Shown here piece by piece: positions 47,962 through 59,927 of a DNA stretch of 64,000 nucleotides. The stretch is from Multifurca ochricompacta (Eukaryota > Basidiomycota > Agaricomycetes > Russulales > Russulaceae): contig WTXG01000083.1 in NCBI GenBank assembly GCA_022496185.1, positions 62,001 to 126,000 on the forward strand, written 5' to 3'. The notes under the pieces were generated by a model. It was not told the DNA's origin. It searched no databases and worked only from the letters and a program-made list of their open reading frames with translations. Position 1 is the first letter of the stretch. Every line of letters starts with the position of its first letter. Both the position numbers and the translations under genes were made by a program.

Positions 47962-50638
47962 ATGTTCTCCTTCCTCCGCTCCCCTCAAGCTGGCCGCTCC
48001 AGTGGTTCCGCAGATACTGCGGAGTATTATAACGAGAAGGAACCAGGCGTTGTGGGAGAGAAAGCCGACACAGCGCTAGACTCAGACTTGGCCTCAGATG
48101 TCAACGCTGGCGATCTCACCTTTGAGGAGGGTAAGTCACCTTCGAGCCCACTCTCCCAGACGACTTCCCTCACCCCATCTGTCTTACTAATAGCTACCGC
48201 TGGTGGAATGGGTCGCCACTTGGGCGTCTTTAGTTGCACTTTGATGATGTATGTATCCCATCTCGATATTCACTCTCCTTCTCACCAACTTGGTATCCAG
48301 TATCGGTCGTATCATCGGAACCGGCATATTCTCAACTCCATCAAGCATCCTTGGCTCCGTCGGATCTGTCGGCGCGTCTCTAATGCTTTGGGTAGCCGGT
48401 CTCTTCCTGTCATTTTGTGGGCTCTTTGTCTGGCTAGAGCTTGGTACCATGTTCCCGCGTTCCGGAGGTGAAAAGGTGTACCTCGAGGCCATATATCGTC
48501 GGCCAAAGTATCTCGCGACCGTTATCTTCGCCGCAAATGCTATCATCCTTGGTTTTTCAGCAGGCAACTGTATCGTAAGTGCATTTCCTATTCCTAATAG
48601 GTCTGTAGTCTGAGCGACTCATCACGTGATTTGGTTCCAGGTCTTCGCCCAGAAGTATGTGAAAATTAGAGGCTTTTCATTTATCACAACATCTGACAAG
48701 CCCATAAAGCATACTCGTCACTGCAGGACATCACCCTGAACGTTGGGTGGTTCGCGGAATAGCTATTGGAGGTGCGTGATCTCGTTGTCCCTAGAACCCT
48801 ATCTGAGATGCGTTCAGTGATTGTCTTCACGACCATTCTACATGGTTTTACCCCGCGATTGGGCGTGTACGTCATGAATGTGGGGTCTTTTCTTTCATAC
48901 ATAAAAACGAAAGTACGCTCACACTTGAATCAGGGGTTAACCCTCATCAAAACATTTATCCTTACATTTATCGTCGTTACTGGTAAGCTATCAACTTGAG
49001 GAACCATGACTGTGGTGCTATTTAGGACTCCGACAGGCTGGGTTGTCCTTGCGGTAAAACCCGTATCAAAGATCCGCACCTGAATTTCCACCATGCATTT
49101 GCTGGCAGCTCTCATAGTAGCAATGACGTTCGCACTTTCCGCCCCTACTCAATATCTTTTACCGACGTCCCTGTAGTATGCAACAGCGATGTTCAAAGTC
49201 ATTTTCACCTATGCCGGGTGGAACGGGGTAAATTATGTCCTTAATGATGTCAAGAATCCAGTGCGCACTCTTAAGATTGCGGGACCCCTCGGACTTGGCA
49301 TCACATCAGCATTGTACATTTTCGCGAACATCGCATACTTTGCGTAAGTACACCTTCAGCAAAGAAAATCACTGGGCCATGACATCTCTGCATGCAGCGC
49401 GGTTTCGAAAAAGGATATTCTGAAGTCTGGGACAACAGTTGCTTCACTGTTTTTCAGGAATGTGTTTGGCACTCAGGCTCAAAAGGCGCTCACGGCTTTT
49501 GTGGCTTTAAGGTACGTACTCGGTTTCCACTTGACTCTCCCAGTCAGAAATTAATTAGGAAGTGCGTGGCAGTGCTTTAGGGTGAGTGATCGTGATATTC
49601 GCGCGATGGTCAGTTTAATAATGTCGCCGATAACCATCAATGGGTCACAGGGTGAGCATCTAGTTGGAGAACCTGATAACGCCCGCTGATGACAGATGCA
49701 GAACATCATCACGGTGGTACTTCTATAATTTCTGGCTCACCTTACATGAGTTTAAAGAGCACTTTAGACCTACCATGCTGCACGTGTGAACCAAGAGCTC
49801 GCGAAGGGGGGTGTACCACTGCCATTTGGTAACCGTCTGTGGGCGTCAAACTGGCCCACCCAGAAAGCTCCATTACCTGGGTTAATTATTCATCTCATTC
49901 CTTCTGTAAGTTTCCAGGTCTTCCTTTGACGACCGTACCCTTCATTCACGTCGTTCAGGTGATCGTCATCATCGCACCTCCACCACAGGTTGCGTATCCT
50001 TTCATCTTGGACGTTGCAGGGTACCCAGAGCAGATCATTAATTTATTCATCATTCTTGTACGCGCGCCTTCGCTTGAGCCGTCCTTGCACCTTCTCTGAC
50101 CGAATGCGAAACAGGGTCTATTCTATCTCCGGTGGGCTAAACCCAATTTGCAACGTCCATTTAAAGGCACTTCTCGTCGATCGTGTCTTAGCTTCATTTC
50201 ACAACTGACTAAAACGGATATAGTGTGGCTACCCTTTGCATTCTTCTTCCTCGCAGTCGACGCCTTCCGTACGTCTCTACGCGTTTTATACCCACAGTTT
50301 TCTTCTCATATTTTCCAACGCTGATCATGGGGATGGCAGTACTCATTGCTCCATTTGTACGCCCTGCCAATAAGGTCGGCGATACCCCGCCGCTCCCGTA
50401 TTATCTCTACTGCCTGATCGGAATCGCGGTCATGGTAGTTGGGGTACTTTACTGGGCCGTCTGGCAACTGGTGCTGCCACACGTGTTCAAATTCAGGCTG
50501 GTTCCGAGGAAGGAGACCCTCGGGGACGGAACTGTGGTCACTGTGGTGAGTGGACTCTGCGGCAGGCTGTGCTCTACAGGTGATAAACCGGGACTGACGA
50601 TAATTTTAATTCAGTTTTCGAAAGAGAAGGTAGAATGA
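47962..50638 (+). CDS. Amino-acid permease, LAT/MUP1-like, copy 1
   Basis: An APC-superfamily plasma-membrane amino-acid transporter, closest in style to fungal methionine permeases of the MUP1 group. Nineteen exons include a putative 1-nt exon at 49651. The other boundaries include 47962-48130, 48194-48248, 48301-48574, 49177-49343, 49398-49511, 49768-49905, 49959-50057, 50115-50166, 50224-50268, 50340-50545 and 50615-50638. With the micro-exon and one base missing near 49051-49057 the total is 1647 nt (548 residues). Blocks: acidic cytosolic N-terminus, IIGTGIFSTPSSILGSVGS (TM1), PRSGGEKVYLEAIYRRPKYL, FTYAGWNGVNYVLNDVKNPV (TM6 region), ARVNQELAKGG and GDTPPLPYYLYCLIGIAVMV. The tail is FSKEKVE. 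The intron at 50167-50223 begins with GC. Substrate specificity is inferred. Confidence 0.9.
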
Positions 50639-52975
50639 AAAGGACGGAGGGGTAGCGTTCATTCCAAAAGAGATTTCATGATATTCATGATACTGATGAG
50701 AGATGAAGTTTTACAATTAGTTTGGGAGGGCGATGACGTCACTACGGTTTTTTTTTTTCGCTTCGCGAGTGAAACAAAAACATATTCTTATTCTGGGCTC
50801 CTCGAGAACTGTGACCCAGCCAAGATAAAATTTGACTGAACTTCAGGTGGACATTACTGTGGCTGAGACTTGAAAGCATCTGTGAAGAGTGTCTGTTTAC
50901 AGTCCACCAACGGCACTTAGGTCTGCTCTGCCGTTAAGACGGCCTTCTATCTTCTAATTCTATCTTCTAAACTCAAAATGACAGTCATGGTGCAAACTCG
51001 CGCAAAAAAAAGGACAGGTAGCTTATCTCTTGATCTTTCAGACACCTGATCATCCCGGGCCCGGCTCATTCATCCATTGTTACGTCGAGTAATTCCTCTT
51101 CTTTTTTTGTCCCCCGAGTTTCTTTGTTAAGTGTATGATTTACTACCCGGAAAAAGGTGCAGAGTCTTCTCATGGCCCACACACTTGGACTGAAGAGGAA
51201 ATGGTTGATCTGATAGATGAGATTGGCTCACTGGCTTTGCTGTTATGGTCAGTGGGCCATATTGTATGTGAGATTTGAGGTCATAGTTTAGAAGCTCTGA
51301 AGGAGGTATGAGCAGTCTAGGCATTTGAAGTTGTTCACAGGACAACCCAGAGAAGTGTTGTGCCGAGAATGGATTAGGGACTGTTCCAACCATTAATTTG
51401 TCCTTTCAGACTGCTCATCTGTCTGCAAAGCACCCTCACATCTCTATGGTTGTGACTATGGCTATGGCTATTAGGTATAGTTCCGTCGTCTTAGAGACGT
51501 CTCTGAGATGGAGCTGTCCAAAGTCGATGAGAAAAACTTGTCGAAGTGGACTGATTTGAAACAATGGCCTGGTCTTGGGACCTGCGATCAGCCCTCTCGA
51601 CAGCATGGGAAATGAGGCAATCCTACATGGGCAGTAGAGATATAATGCAGTGAGCAGACCTGCTAAACACTACACACTACCCAGATCTGGAGCTAGCTGG
51701 GAGGTCGACCAGAACCAAAGGTACTAGCACTGCGGATGGCAAAGCATTGGCATCGAAAGGGACTCGACGGCGCGTGAGCAAGTGGCAAGTAAAAACACGC
51801 GGAAGTTTGGGTGCAGCTGCCTCCCAAGCGAAGTAAATAACAAGGGAGGTTGGAGCATAGAGGTACCTGCGACAATATTATATACACATTTGTGACTGGC
51901 TCCCACGTTGCATAATCATCATCTCATCGCGATGCGTCGGGAGGTGTGAATGTTTGCCATTGGACAACTCATCGCACGAATATCAAGTGGACCCTGGAAA
52001 GTGGAAGAGCAGTGGGCCTCTGCACGTCTGTCAACCAACTTAAGGCCAATAGATAAATTTGCGCTGCGATAAATCAGAGACACTCCCATGCCCTCACTGA
52101 GTAGGGATTTGATAAGGACGGCCGGTAGCAGAATTGGGGATGGCGAGGAATGATGTCAGTGATCTCGTAGCAAGGCAATGGAAACGGACAACGAACGACT
52201 GAACAACAAAGTCTAGCTGAGTGGAAGAGCGGAGGATGAATATTACTATCTTATTTAATATTATTTACACCTGTTTGCAAACCGGACCCCACTAGTACTG
52301 CACTTCGGCTTCAGATCATTCAACATTCAACAAAGGTAGGGCTAACGGGTATTGAGCACCCAGACAAGGTGCAACAATTGTCATGACAGATCTCCATGTC
52401 AGCTGCAGTAAAGCAATGAGCCAATCATTGGCGTTGGCGTCAGGCGTAAACCTCGGTTTTGTATTCAATTGGTGGCGAGAGAGAGGTCCGCTTCATTCAA
52501 GTTGCAATTTCGGCATTCGCCACTCTTAATGAGATGGCTCGTTCCGGATTTTGCACTGTCCTTTTATCGCACTAATGCTAATGCATTATTATTATTATAT
52601 GGTGAGATTGAAACGTGCTACGAAGAGCGCTGCGCTAGGACTTGAGAGGGCCAGGACCACATCATGTCGACTTCTAGACTTATCAGCGCCCTTCCCAGAA
52701 GCTGCCAGGGAATGCCAACTATAAGATTGACGCGACTCACGTCTCTGGTGCCCTAGAGTTGGAATTCCTCATCCCTTCCTACTTCCACTCCCACTCCCAC
52801 CCCCACTACCACCTCTTTTCCCGGACCTCATCCCCCATACCATATATCCCCACCGGTCTGAGTCAGTCGTATTACTATCGGATCTATCGCTAGCAAGTGA
52901 ATTAGCTCCAGCAGAAGTTGCTCCTTATCTTTATATACCCTGGTCTTCTTCCAGCTTCGCATCCCCGTAATCTCC
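50639..52975. other. 2.3 kb without a convincing gene
   Basis: No supported gene. A minus-strand open frame at 51127-51393 has no recognised domain. The right end carries a TATA-like element for the next gene. Confidence 0.4.
52931..52937 (+). promoter_or_regulatory. TATA box of the gene at 52976
   Basis: TTATATA lies about 45 bases before the ATG at 52976, within a stretch leading into a pyrimidine-rich leader. Confidence 0.4.
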
Positions 52976-53803
52976 ATGTCCAAGATCTCCCCCAAGCCTT
53001 TCCAAGCCTGTTGCTCAGATACCCGTCTCACAGCCCCGTACTCAGGTTCACGCTCCTCTCTCCACTACCACAGCCGCAACCGCCGCTATGGTGCCACCCC
53101 ACAGTCCCTCGCACAGTAGCCCCCCATCACCGCTCCTCACAGCGACCGTGAACCCACCTGGCTTACTGGAGTAGCGGCCAAGGCCGTCAACGAACACACC
53201 TTTGCGACCCAGAGCGCAAAGAAGGCCTCCGACCGCGCAAAGGGCAAGGCACCCAGCCAGTCCTTCGGCTCTTCCTCTCCCTCTTTTCTTCCCTCTTCCA
53301 TGTCCCCGGCTCGCGGGGCGGTCATGGCGAGCACCTGGGCGGAGGTATGGGACGCTCGGAAGAATTTCTCTTCTGGGGATGATGGGATTGGCCTGAATGC
53401 CCACACCACCTCTGCCGTCGGCCTTGACACTGTCTCAACGGAACCCCTCCGAGTACGCGCTACGCTCATCGGAGGCTCGCGAGGTGCCCCTCTCGTCGTT
53501 TATGTGCCCTGTAAAGATGCGCGGAACCAAGGCGAAGGGTATGTAACGTTCTCTCCCATCAATCTATGATGGCTGAAATGACTGATCGTTTCTCCCTCCA
53601 CTCCCTCTCTCTCTCTATCTTTCTTCCCTCGTAACACAGAGAGGGAGTTTGAGTTTTTGCCGCCAGTGAAGAACGACATTACTCTTGACGACGCTGAGAG
53701 CAACGTACCCGACGAGCCATGGGAGTACATCTCGAGCGTGGGTGATGATGACGAAGCTCGCAAGATTTCCTCGTACGCTGAGATCGTCTCCAAGTCAGCT
53801 TAG
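52976..53803 (+). CDS. Unrecognised small protein gene, frame disturbed
   Basis: I do not recognise the family. A long coding-like segment reads WLTGVAAKAVNEHTFATQSA, then a Ser/Pro linker, WAEVWDARKNF, and a beta-rich part (RVRATLIGGSRGAPLVVYVP). After an intron from about 53540 to 53643 the last exon is acidic (EFEFLPPVKNDITLDDAESN onward) and ends SYAEIVSKSA. The acceptor choice (GAGAG before GGAG) was made to keep frame. Upstream, the frame changes by one missing base at the C6 run 53120-53125. The join between the ATG at 52976 and that segment needs a further adjustment, so the start is uncertain. No signal peptide or membrane span is visible. Confidence 0.5.
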
Positions 53804-53857
53804 AGATATGTTTTTATTTTTTTATTTTTTCCCCTGTATATCGAACTTCGAAGATGA

Positions 53858-54100
53858 TCAGTTTTTGGCTTGGAGCAATTCTTTATGCTTTTGTTTTTTT
53901 TGTTTTACACTGCTCTTCTTCTCCCTCTCCCTCTCCCTCTCACTCTCACTCTTCTCAACCAGGCCGAGCCGCTCGTGCCGCTTTCGTTCCGCCTTGTCCG
54001 CCCGCTTCTGTTTGATCAACTCGAGCATCGCGTCCCATCCCTCGAATTCGGCACTGTTAATAAGTCCAGGGAGGGGAACCAATGCCACTCAGCACCACGG
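53858..54100 (-). pseudogene. C-terminal fragment of the Arg/Ser-rich gene, inverted
   Basis: On the minus strand a frame reads LVPLPGLINSAEFEGWDAML, then a basic helix (ELIKQKRADKAERKRHERLG), an Arg/Glu-repeat and the stop at 53858-53860. From memory of the family, this block normally follows the MDKYFE...YDPRLDVAPL block. That block ends the plus-strand gene at 55190-56517. The fragment therefore looks like the missing C-terminus, now upstream and in opposite orientation. It has no start codon or promoter of its own. The alternative is that it is left over from a second, truncated copy. A further minus-strand coding-like piece (GEYTEKQILRSFVTRYLEED, about 54110-54215) abuts it and is unassigned. 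Confidence 0.55.
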
Positions 54101-54216
54101 CCGTTCGTCCTCTTCGAGATATCTGGTCACGAATGACCGCAGGATCTGCTTCTCGGTGTATTCTCCAAGTGCCACTCTCTGGTCCTTGCCTTCTGCGGTC
54201 ACTCCCTAACCTAGTC

Positions 54217-55189
54217 CAAGTCAAACGTCCCACACCCTCAGCGCTCTGTACATATCAAGAGACGGATACGCACGGATCACTGTATTACGTGCAGTGTTGT
54301 AGTGTAAACTGGTGTTATCAGTGAAACAGTGGGGTGGGACAGAGGGACGCCATCATCTTCGGAAACCGGGGAAAGTGCAGTTCGGTCACGATGGCCCCCT
54401 CATCCTTCGGGTGTCTGATTCCTGTCTAGAGCGGTGGCGTGCCGTGACACACCATACCGCTGGGTGTTGCCCCCCCTCCCCGGGTGTGTTGTAGCTGCGC
54501 GGAAACGGAAAGATTCAAGGATGGAATTGGAAGAGGTTTAGTGTGAACACCGCGAGTATAATCATTGCGACCACTTCATACATCCTGCACTATCGTGGTC
54601 AGAACACCGTGTAGATATTGCTGAAACCAGAAAGAGGAGCCACTTCGGTTGAGGATACTTTTACCCTTCCCCCTGTTTGCCATTCCGCAGATGCATCTGA
54701 GAGCCACTATGGCTTATCGACAAACATACCGGATGAGGGTGATTCGCCTCTTAACTTGGCGGTCAATTACTTGAAGGACATGTTGGTCAACGTCTTCTCC
54801 GGTAGGAACGTTTTGTGTCGTGCCAGTCCAGGAAAGATAGTCAAAAATAGAATAAGTACCTACACATAGTTTTTTTGTAGCAACCGGGCGCGATAGAAGG
54901 CTACCGTAACCCAGAATGCAGGCTAATGAGGCAGAACGAGATAGATAGTCCAGTGCTCGATAAAGTGTAGATTGCACAGACGGAAAGCTCGAGCAGCGAG
55001 TAATTCGTTGACGTGAATAACAATAACTGTTAGTTGCTTGGAGAAAATGCAATGCATCAACACAGGGCTGTACGGGTAAGTGGACGACAGCCTCGCTCAA
55101 TCAGGACGACTGCTGGAAGGCGCCGGCCTGGCAGCCCTCTCCATTGCCTTTGTCCTCTGTAGTATCTAGCCTCTTGCATGCAGAGATGG
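54217..55189. other. Gap between fragment and Arg/Ser-rich gene
   Basis: No gene recognised in either orientation. If the inversion described in the findings is real, this stretch lies wholly inside the inverted segment. Confidence 0.35.
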
Positions 55190-56517
55190 GTGCATCAGTA
55201 TCAGGTACTATCACCTCGATCGCCATGTAGCGGAGCTCATCTCATGAAGCCAAGAAGAAGGCAGAACAGTATGGCCAACAGGGCATCCGCGCATATCTTC
55301 CCCAGTTCGTTCATCGTCCTTTTGTTTAATGGGCATGCCCTGATGAATTACTGGTGGTACGATACAGACCAGAGAGCAACGTGCCAAAGGCGAACAAGCG
55401 TTTCCTTTATCCATTATTCGCAATACAGACGACCATAATAAGAGTGTTCTTCGTGCGCAGGCACTCTCTGGCGCAGAAATACGCATAGAGCGCGAGGCAC
55501 AAGTGCGTGCGGACCGTCGAGCACGGGCGGAATCGGCCGCAGCGGCGGAACGTGCAAGGCGATCGATGCGTGGCCGGGATGACTCCTGGGACTACGACCG
55601 CAGACACACGGAGCGGAGCAGGGAGTTGCTTGAATCAGACGAAAAGGAGGATCGGTGGCAGCCGTCAAAGAGACGACAGGGACGATGGTCCCGGCGTGGC
55701 GAGGACGGCTCATCATCCAGGCGTCGCAAACATCGTTCTCCCTCTCCTTCGGACGAAGAGGAGAGCTTCCACTGGCGGCGATGATGCACACGCACATCGA
55801 GGGTGGGAGTCCTGAGGGTGCCAGCGAGCGAAAATCACGCGGCGATGGCGAAGCGTCTTCCAAGCGGCCCCGCTCGCCTTCTCCCTCGGACTTTGACTAT
55901 GACAATGAAGACCGACTTTTACGATTACACCGTCGACGGCGGAGCTCTAGAAGTCCCAGCGTAGACGATTATCATGAAGGGGGAGCTGCCTAAGAGATAA
56001 ACGACGCCGGCACCGATCGCGTTCGTGCTCGCGCACCCCTGAAAAGGCATCTCGCTCTGAAACGTTGTCAGAGGGATTAGGTACTCGGAATTGGACGTCC
56101 AGCTCAAGAGTCCACAGTCGGTCCCCATTGACAGAAGACCGCGCAGGCGATCTCACTCAGCGCGAGTCGGATCTACGTCGCAAAGGAAAAGGAAAAGGGA
56201 AGGCTTCTCTAGAAACTACATCGCAGCATAAGCATTCGCGTTCGCTCGCCCCCATCTCGGATGCTCGACCAGCATCACACGATACATCGCTTGATCATCC
56301 GCGTCCTCCTTCCTCTGGACCTCGTCCGCCACCAGGTCTGCCACCACCCCTTCCCCCGTCTGCAGACTTCTCTCCCAGTGGTATTCGCGCCGACCTACCT
56401 TCCAAAATGGACAAGTATTTTGAAGCGTCCTATGATCCGCGCTTAGATGTTGCACCGTTAAATGTGCCTAATAATCCACTTTTTTTGTACTCTTGTGAAT
56501 TATTTACATCCGCTTGA
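55190..56517 (+). pseudogene. Arg/Ser-rich protein gene, C-terminally truncated
   Basis: A conserved Agaricomycete RS-type protein, probably nuclear and RNA-related by composition only. Ordered blocks: HEAKKKAEQYGQQGIRAYLP, DELLVVRYRPESN, the Ala/Arg-rich helix REAQVRADRRARAESAAAAE, SWDYDRRHTERSRELLES, SPSPSDEEESFHWRR, RPRSPSPSDFDYDNEDR, a Pro-rich segment and LPSKMDKYFEASYDPRLDVA. An in-frame stop lies near 55328. The frame changes near 55780-55790 and 55985-56000, each equal to one missing base. After LNVPNNP the frame runs into unrelated sequence and stops at 56517, while the block expected next lies inverted at 53858-54100. The start is uncertain. I treat it as a broken gene because the truncation cannot be explained by single-base errors. 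Confidence 0.6.
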
Positions 56518-57280
56518 ATCATCTGAGTGGTATGGTCACGTGGAGGTGGAGGGTATCACATCCACCCACAACACAATCACACAACAATTCAGTCGCAAAT
56601 GTGAATAAACGTGGCGAATTCCGAAAACGACTTGTCGAGGGCCTCAAGCAATGATTTGTGTCGCAATTTGGGAGTCCTATTCGGAGCGAACCACTTCTCT
56701 TGGTCCGAGACTTTCGCAGCTCTTCCGCTAGACACGATTATCCTTATCCTTAAACTGAGCTTCCTTCAGGTTGAGGGATTCTCCTTCCAGGTACATCCAA
56801 GCTATCCAAGTATGGTCAACAATCCTTAGAGATTGCTCCAAAATTTCTATCTTGTAATTTCCCATACACGATACTCTTAGCCAATTCTTTCGGCTATCAT
56901 TTGGGTCTAGTGTTGCAAGGACTGGCGCTAAAATAGGCATGTGCTAGTACGATTGCAGCATGATCATGCTGCTCTCCAGTCAGACACAAACCCTAAACAA
57001 TCTCCAAATACTCGATGAGAAACTTTGCTATGGGATTATCATGATATCACCGGGATTTACAGCAATTTGAGCTCTAGCGTTATCTGGTCCACCATTAGAA
57101 CTGTCCTTGCGCCTTCTGACGCAATTTGACGCTTCGTGATGGCGGCTTTTGGCAGGAGGAAGCTCCACAATGGGCCAAAACGCGCCGGCTTACTAGTAGC
57201 TCCGCTATCTGCCGTGGGCCCACACGAGTCGTTCTAACTTCTACTAGTTTTCCACTTCTCCCCAGAGCTCATCCGTCAGG
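56518..57280. other. Intergenic region before permease 2
   Basis: No gene recognised. The last 150 bases are presumably the promoter and leader of the second permease. Confidence 0.4.
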
Positions 57281-59927
57281 ATGTCCACCACCCTCAACAC
57301 TTTCCTCCGTTCCAGAAATCCTGTCGATCCCGGTGATTCTGATAGCAAGAAAGATTTAGGTTTTGTGGTGGAAAATACGGATGTCGGCTTTGATTCAGAC
57401 TTGGCATCGGATATCAACCCTGGTGAACTCACATTTGATGAGGGTAAGTCATCGATGCTCTCTGCCTTCGTGCGGTTCGATTGAGATGTTAACTAGACAC
57501 CGCCGGTGGAATGGGGCGCCATTTGGGTGTCTTCAGCTGCACAATGCTCATGTACTGCTCTTATTTCCATTCTATATCATGCCTTTCTTACCTTGCGGGC
57601 AGCGTCGGTTCTATCATCGGTACTGGCATATTCTCTACACCATCGTCCATCCTCGGATCAGTCGGTTCCGTCGGCGCATCCCTAATGCTTTGGGTAGCTG
57701 GCCTCTTGCTTTCATTCTGTGGGCTCTTTGTTTGGCTAGAATTTGGTACTATGTTCCCACGCTCTGGAGGGGAGAAGGTTTACCTTGAGGCTGTATACCG
57801 CCGTCCGAAACATCTCGCTACCGTTGTCTTTGCGGCAAATGCAATCATCCTTAATTTCTCATCCAGTAACTGTATCGTAAGTCACTTCCCTGAGATACCT
57901 TCGGTACCTGCTACACGATTCACCCCAGGTCTTTGCTGAGAAGTTTGTATCCGGTATATATACTCATACAATGAGAGCATCTGACGTCCCCGAAAAGTAT
58001 ACTTCTTTCCGCAGGGCGTACCGCCGATCTTTGGGCTGTGCGGGGGATAGCCATCGGAGGTAAATGGCTTCCTAGTTTGTCAGCACGCCAACTCAGTCCC
58101 ATCCAGTCATCGTCTTCACGGTCTCTCTTCATGGATTCGCCCCGAGATTAGGCGTATATGTCATGAATGCTAGTAGAAATCCCTCTATCCCCTCGATGAG
58201 AAATTCTGACATACCCGCCAGGTGTTGACGCTCTTCAAAATAATTATACTCCTATTCATCGTGGTCACTGGTAAAGTATATCCTCTTGAAGGCGCTACTT
58301 GTGATCTCATCCGAGGCTAAGGCTGGGTCGTCCTCTCGGGTAAAACTAGTGTTGAGGATCCGCACGCGAATTTCCGCCATGCCTTTGCAGGTAGCTCGAA
58401 TAATAGTAACGACGTTAGTGATACTTAACCTTGTCTCAGCATGATCCATTGATGTCGCACTAGTACGCAACCGCAATGTTTAAAGTCCTTTTCTCTTATG
58501 CTGGATGGCAAGACGCGAATTACGTTCTCAATGAAGTCAAGGATCCAGTGCGCACAATCAAGATTGCAGGACCTCTTGGACTTGGAATCACCTCTGCTCT
58601 GTACATTTTCGCTAACATCGCATACTTCGCGTACGTGCTAGTCTATAACGCGCTTTGGTCAGTGACTTGTTCACGAACGGGATCTACGCAGCGCATCCTC
58701 CAAGGCAGATATCTTGAAGTCTGGCACAACAGTTGCTTCATTGTTTTTCGGGAACGTTTTTGGAACCAACGCACAGAAGGCATTGACGGTCTTCGTAGCT
58801 CTGAGGTATGTTCTTGGTGCTGCTGTGGTGTCATGGATTGTGAACTGAACTGCCCAACAGTGCTTTAGGGTGAGTAAATGTGAAGCTCCTGCGTCATGAT
58901 ATGATATTCATTACTCTTCTGCTCGGCAATTCCTATAGGGTGAGTATCCAGTTTCAGATGTTGAAAAGATGTGTCTAATGACAACTTCAGAGCGTTCTCA
59001 CTATGGTGCACTTTGCAACGCCCTGCTTCAGCTTACGTGCGCTGATATGCCATCCCAGGCTTACAGTGCCGCTCGTGTGAACCAAGAGCTCGCGAAGGAG
59101 GGTATACCGCTGCCATTTGGTAACCGCATTTGGGCCTCGAACTGGCCAACACAAAACGCGCCGTTTCCAGGACTTATTGTACACCTAATTAGCACAGTAA
59201 GTAAGCAGTTGTCTCTCTAACGAACCTATCCAACTCGTTCACAAGGTCATTGTCATCATCGCCCCCCCACCGCAAGTTGCCTATCCCTTTATCTTAGATG
59301 TCTCAGGGTATCCAGAGCAGATCATCGACCTCTTTGTCATTCTCGTACGTGTGCGCTTTGAACTGGGACTTCCTTCCGCCACTTCTTCTAACTAATTTCA
59401 AAATATAGGGTCTATTCTATCTCCGCTGGGCCAAGCCCCGCTTGCCCCGGCCGTTCAAAGGCACTTTCGCTTTAAACTCATCTCGATATATCAATCCAAT
59501 GGCTAATACGAAATTACGCAGTGTGGCTCCCTCTGGCATTTTTATTCCTAGTAGCCGAAGCATTCTGTGCGACTTTATAGACACACCATCCTCACCTTTC
59601 AAGGAGTTGACATAACTTGTCTAACAGTGCTTGTGGCGCCGTTCATACGCCCGCCCGATGGAATCGGCGACACACCGCCACTGCCTTACTACCTGTACTG
59701 CCTCATCGGAATCGCCGTCATGGTGGTCGGAATGCTTTATTGGGCCGTTTGGAAATTAGCATTTCCATACATCTTTGGCTTTTGCCTCGTTCCCAGGAAG
59801 GAAACACTGCCAGACGGGACTGTGGTCACCCTGGCGAGTCTGCTTTTTCTGTGATATAGATTATGTGTTTTTCTGAAGCTGACTGAACTCTTGTAATTCA
59901 AGTTCTCCCGCGAAAAGGTGAAATGAA
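57281..59927 (+). CDS. Amino-acid permease, LAT/MUP1-like, copy 2
   Basis: A duplicate of the permease at 47962; after the first exon nearly every exon has the same length (55, 274, 14, 62 ... 114, 9, 1, 15, 138, 99, 52, 45, 206, 24 nt). Boundaries include 57281-57443, 57497-57551, 57603-57876, 58464-58630, 58692-58805, 59059-59196, 59246-59344, 59409-59460, 59522-59566, 59628-59833 and 59904-59927. Blocks: IIGTGIFSTPSSILGSVGS, PRSGGEKVYLEAVYRRPKHL, FSYAGWQDANYVLNEVKDPV and ARVNQELAKEGIPLPFG. The C-terminus is FSREKVK. One base appears missing near 58139-58143 (C run). With it the total is 1641 nt (546 residues). Three introns appear to start with GC (about 58169, 59461 and 59834); only the second is shared with copy 1. 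It is probably functional, though the odd donors leave some doubt. Confidence 0.87.

Noticed and set aside
51127..51393. Minus-strand 88-codon open frame, possibly from a transposon
   Set aside because: No integrase, reverse transcriptase or transposase motif and no terminal repeats.
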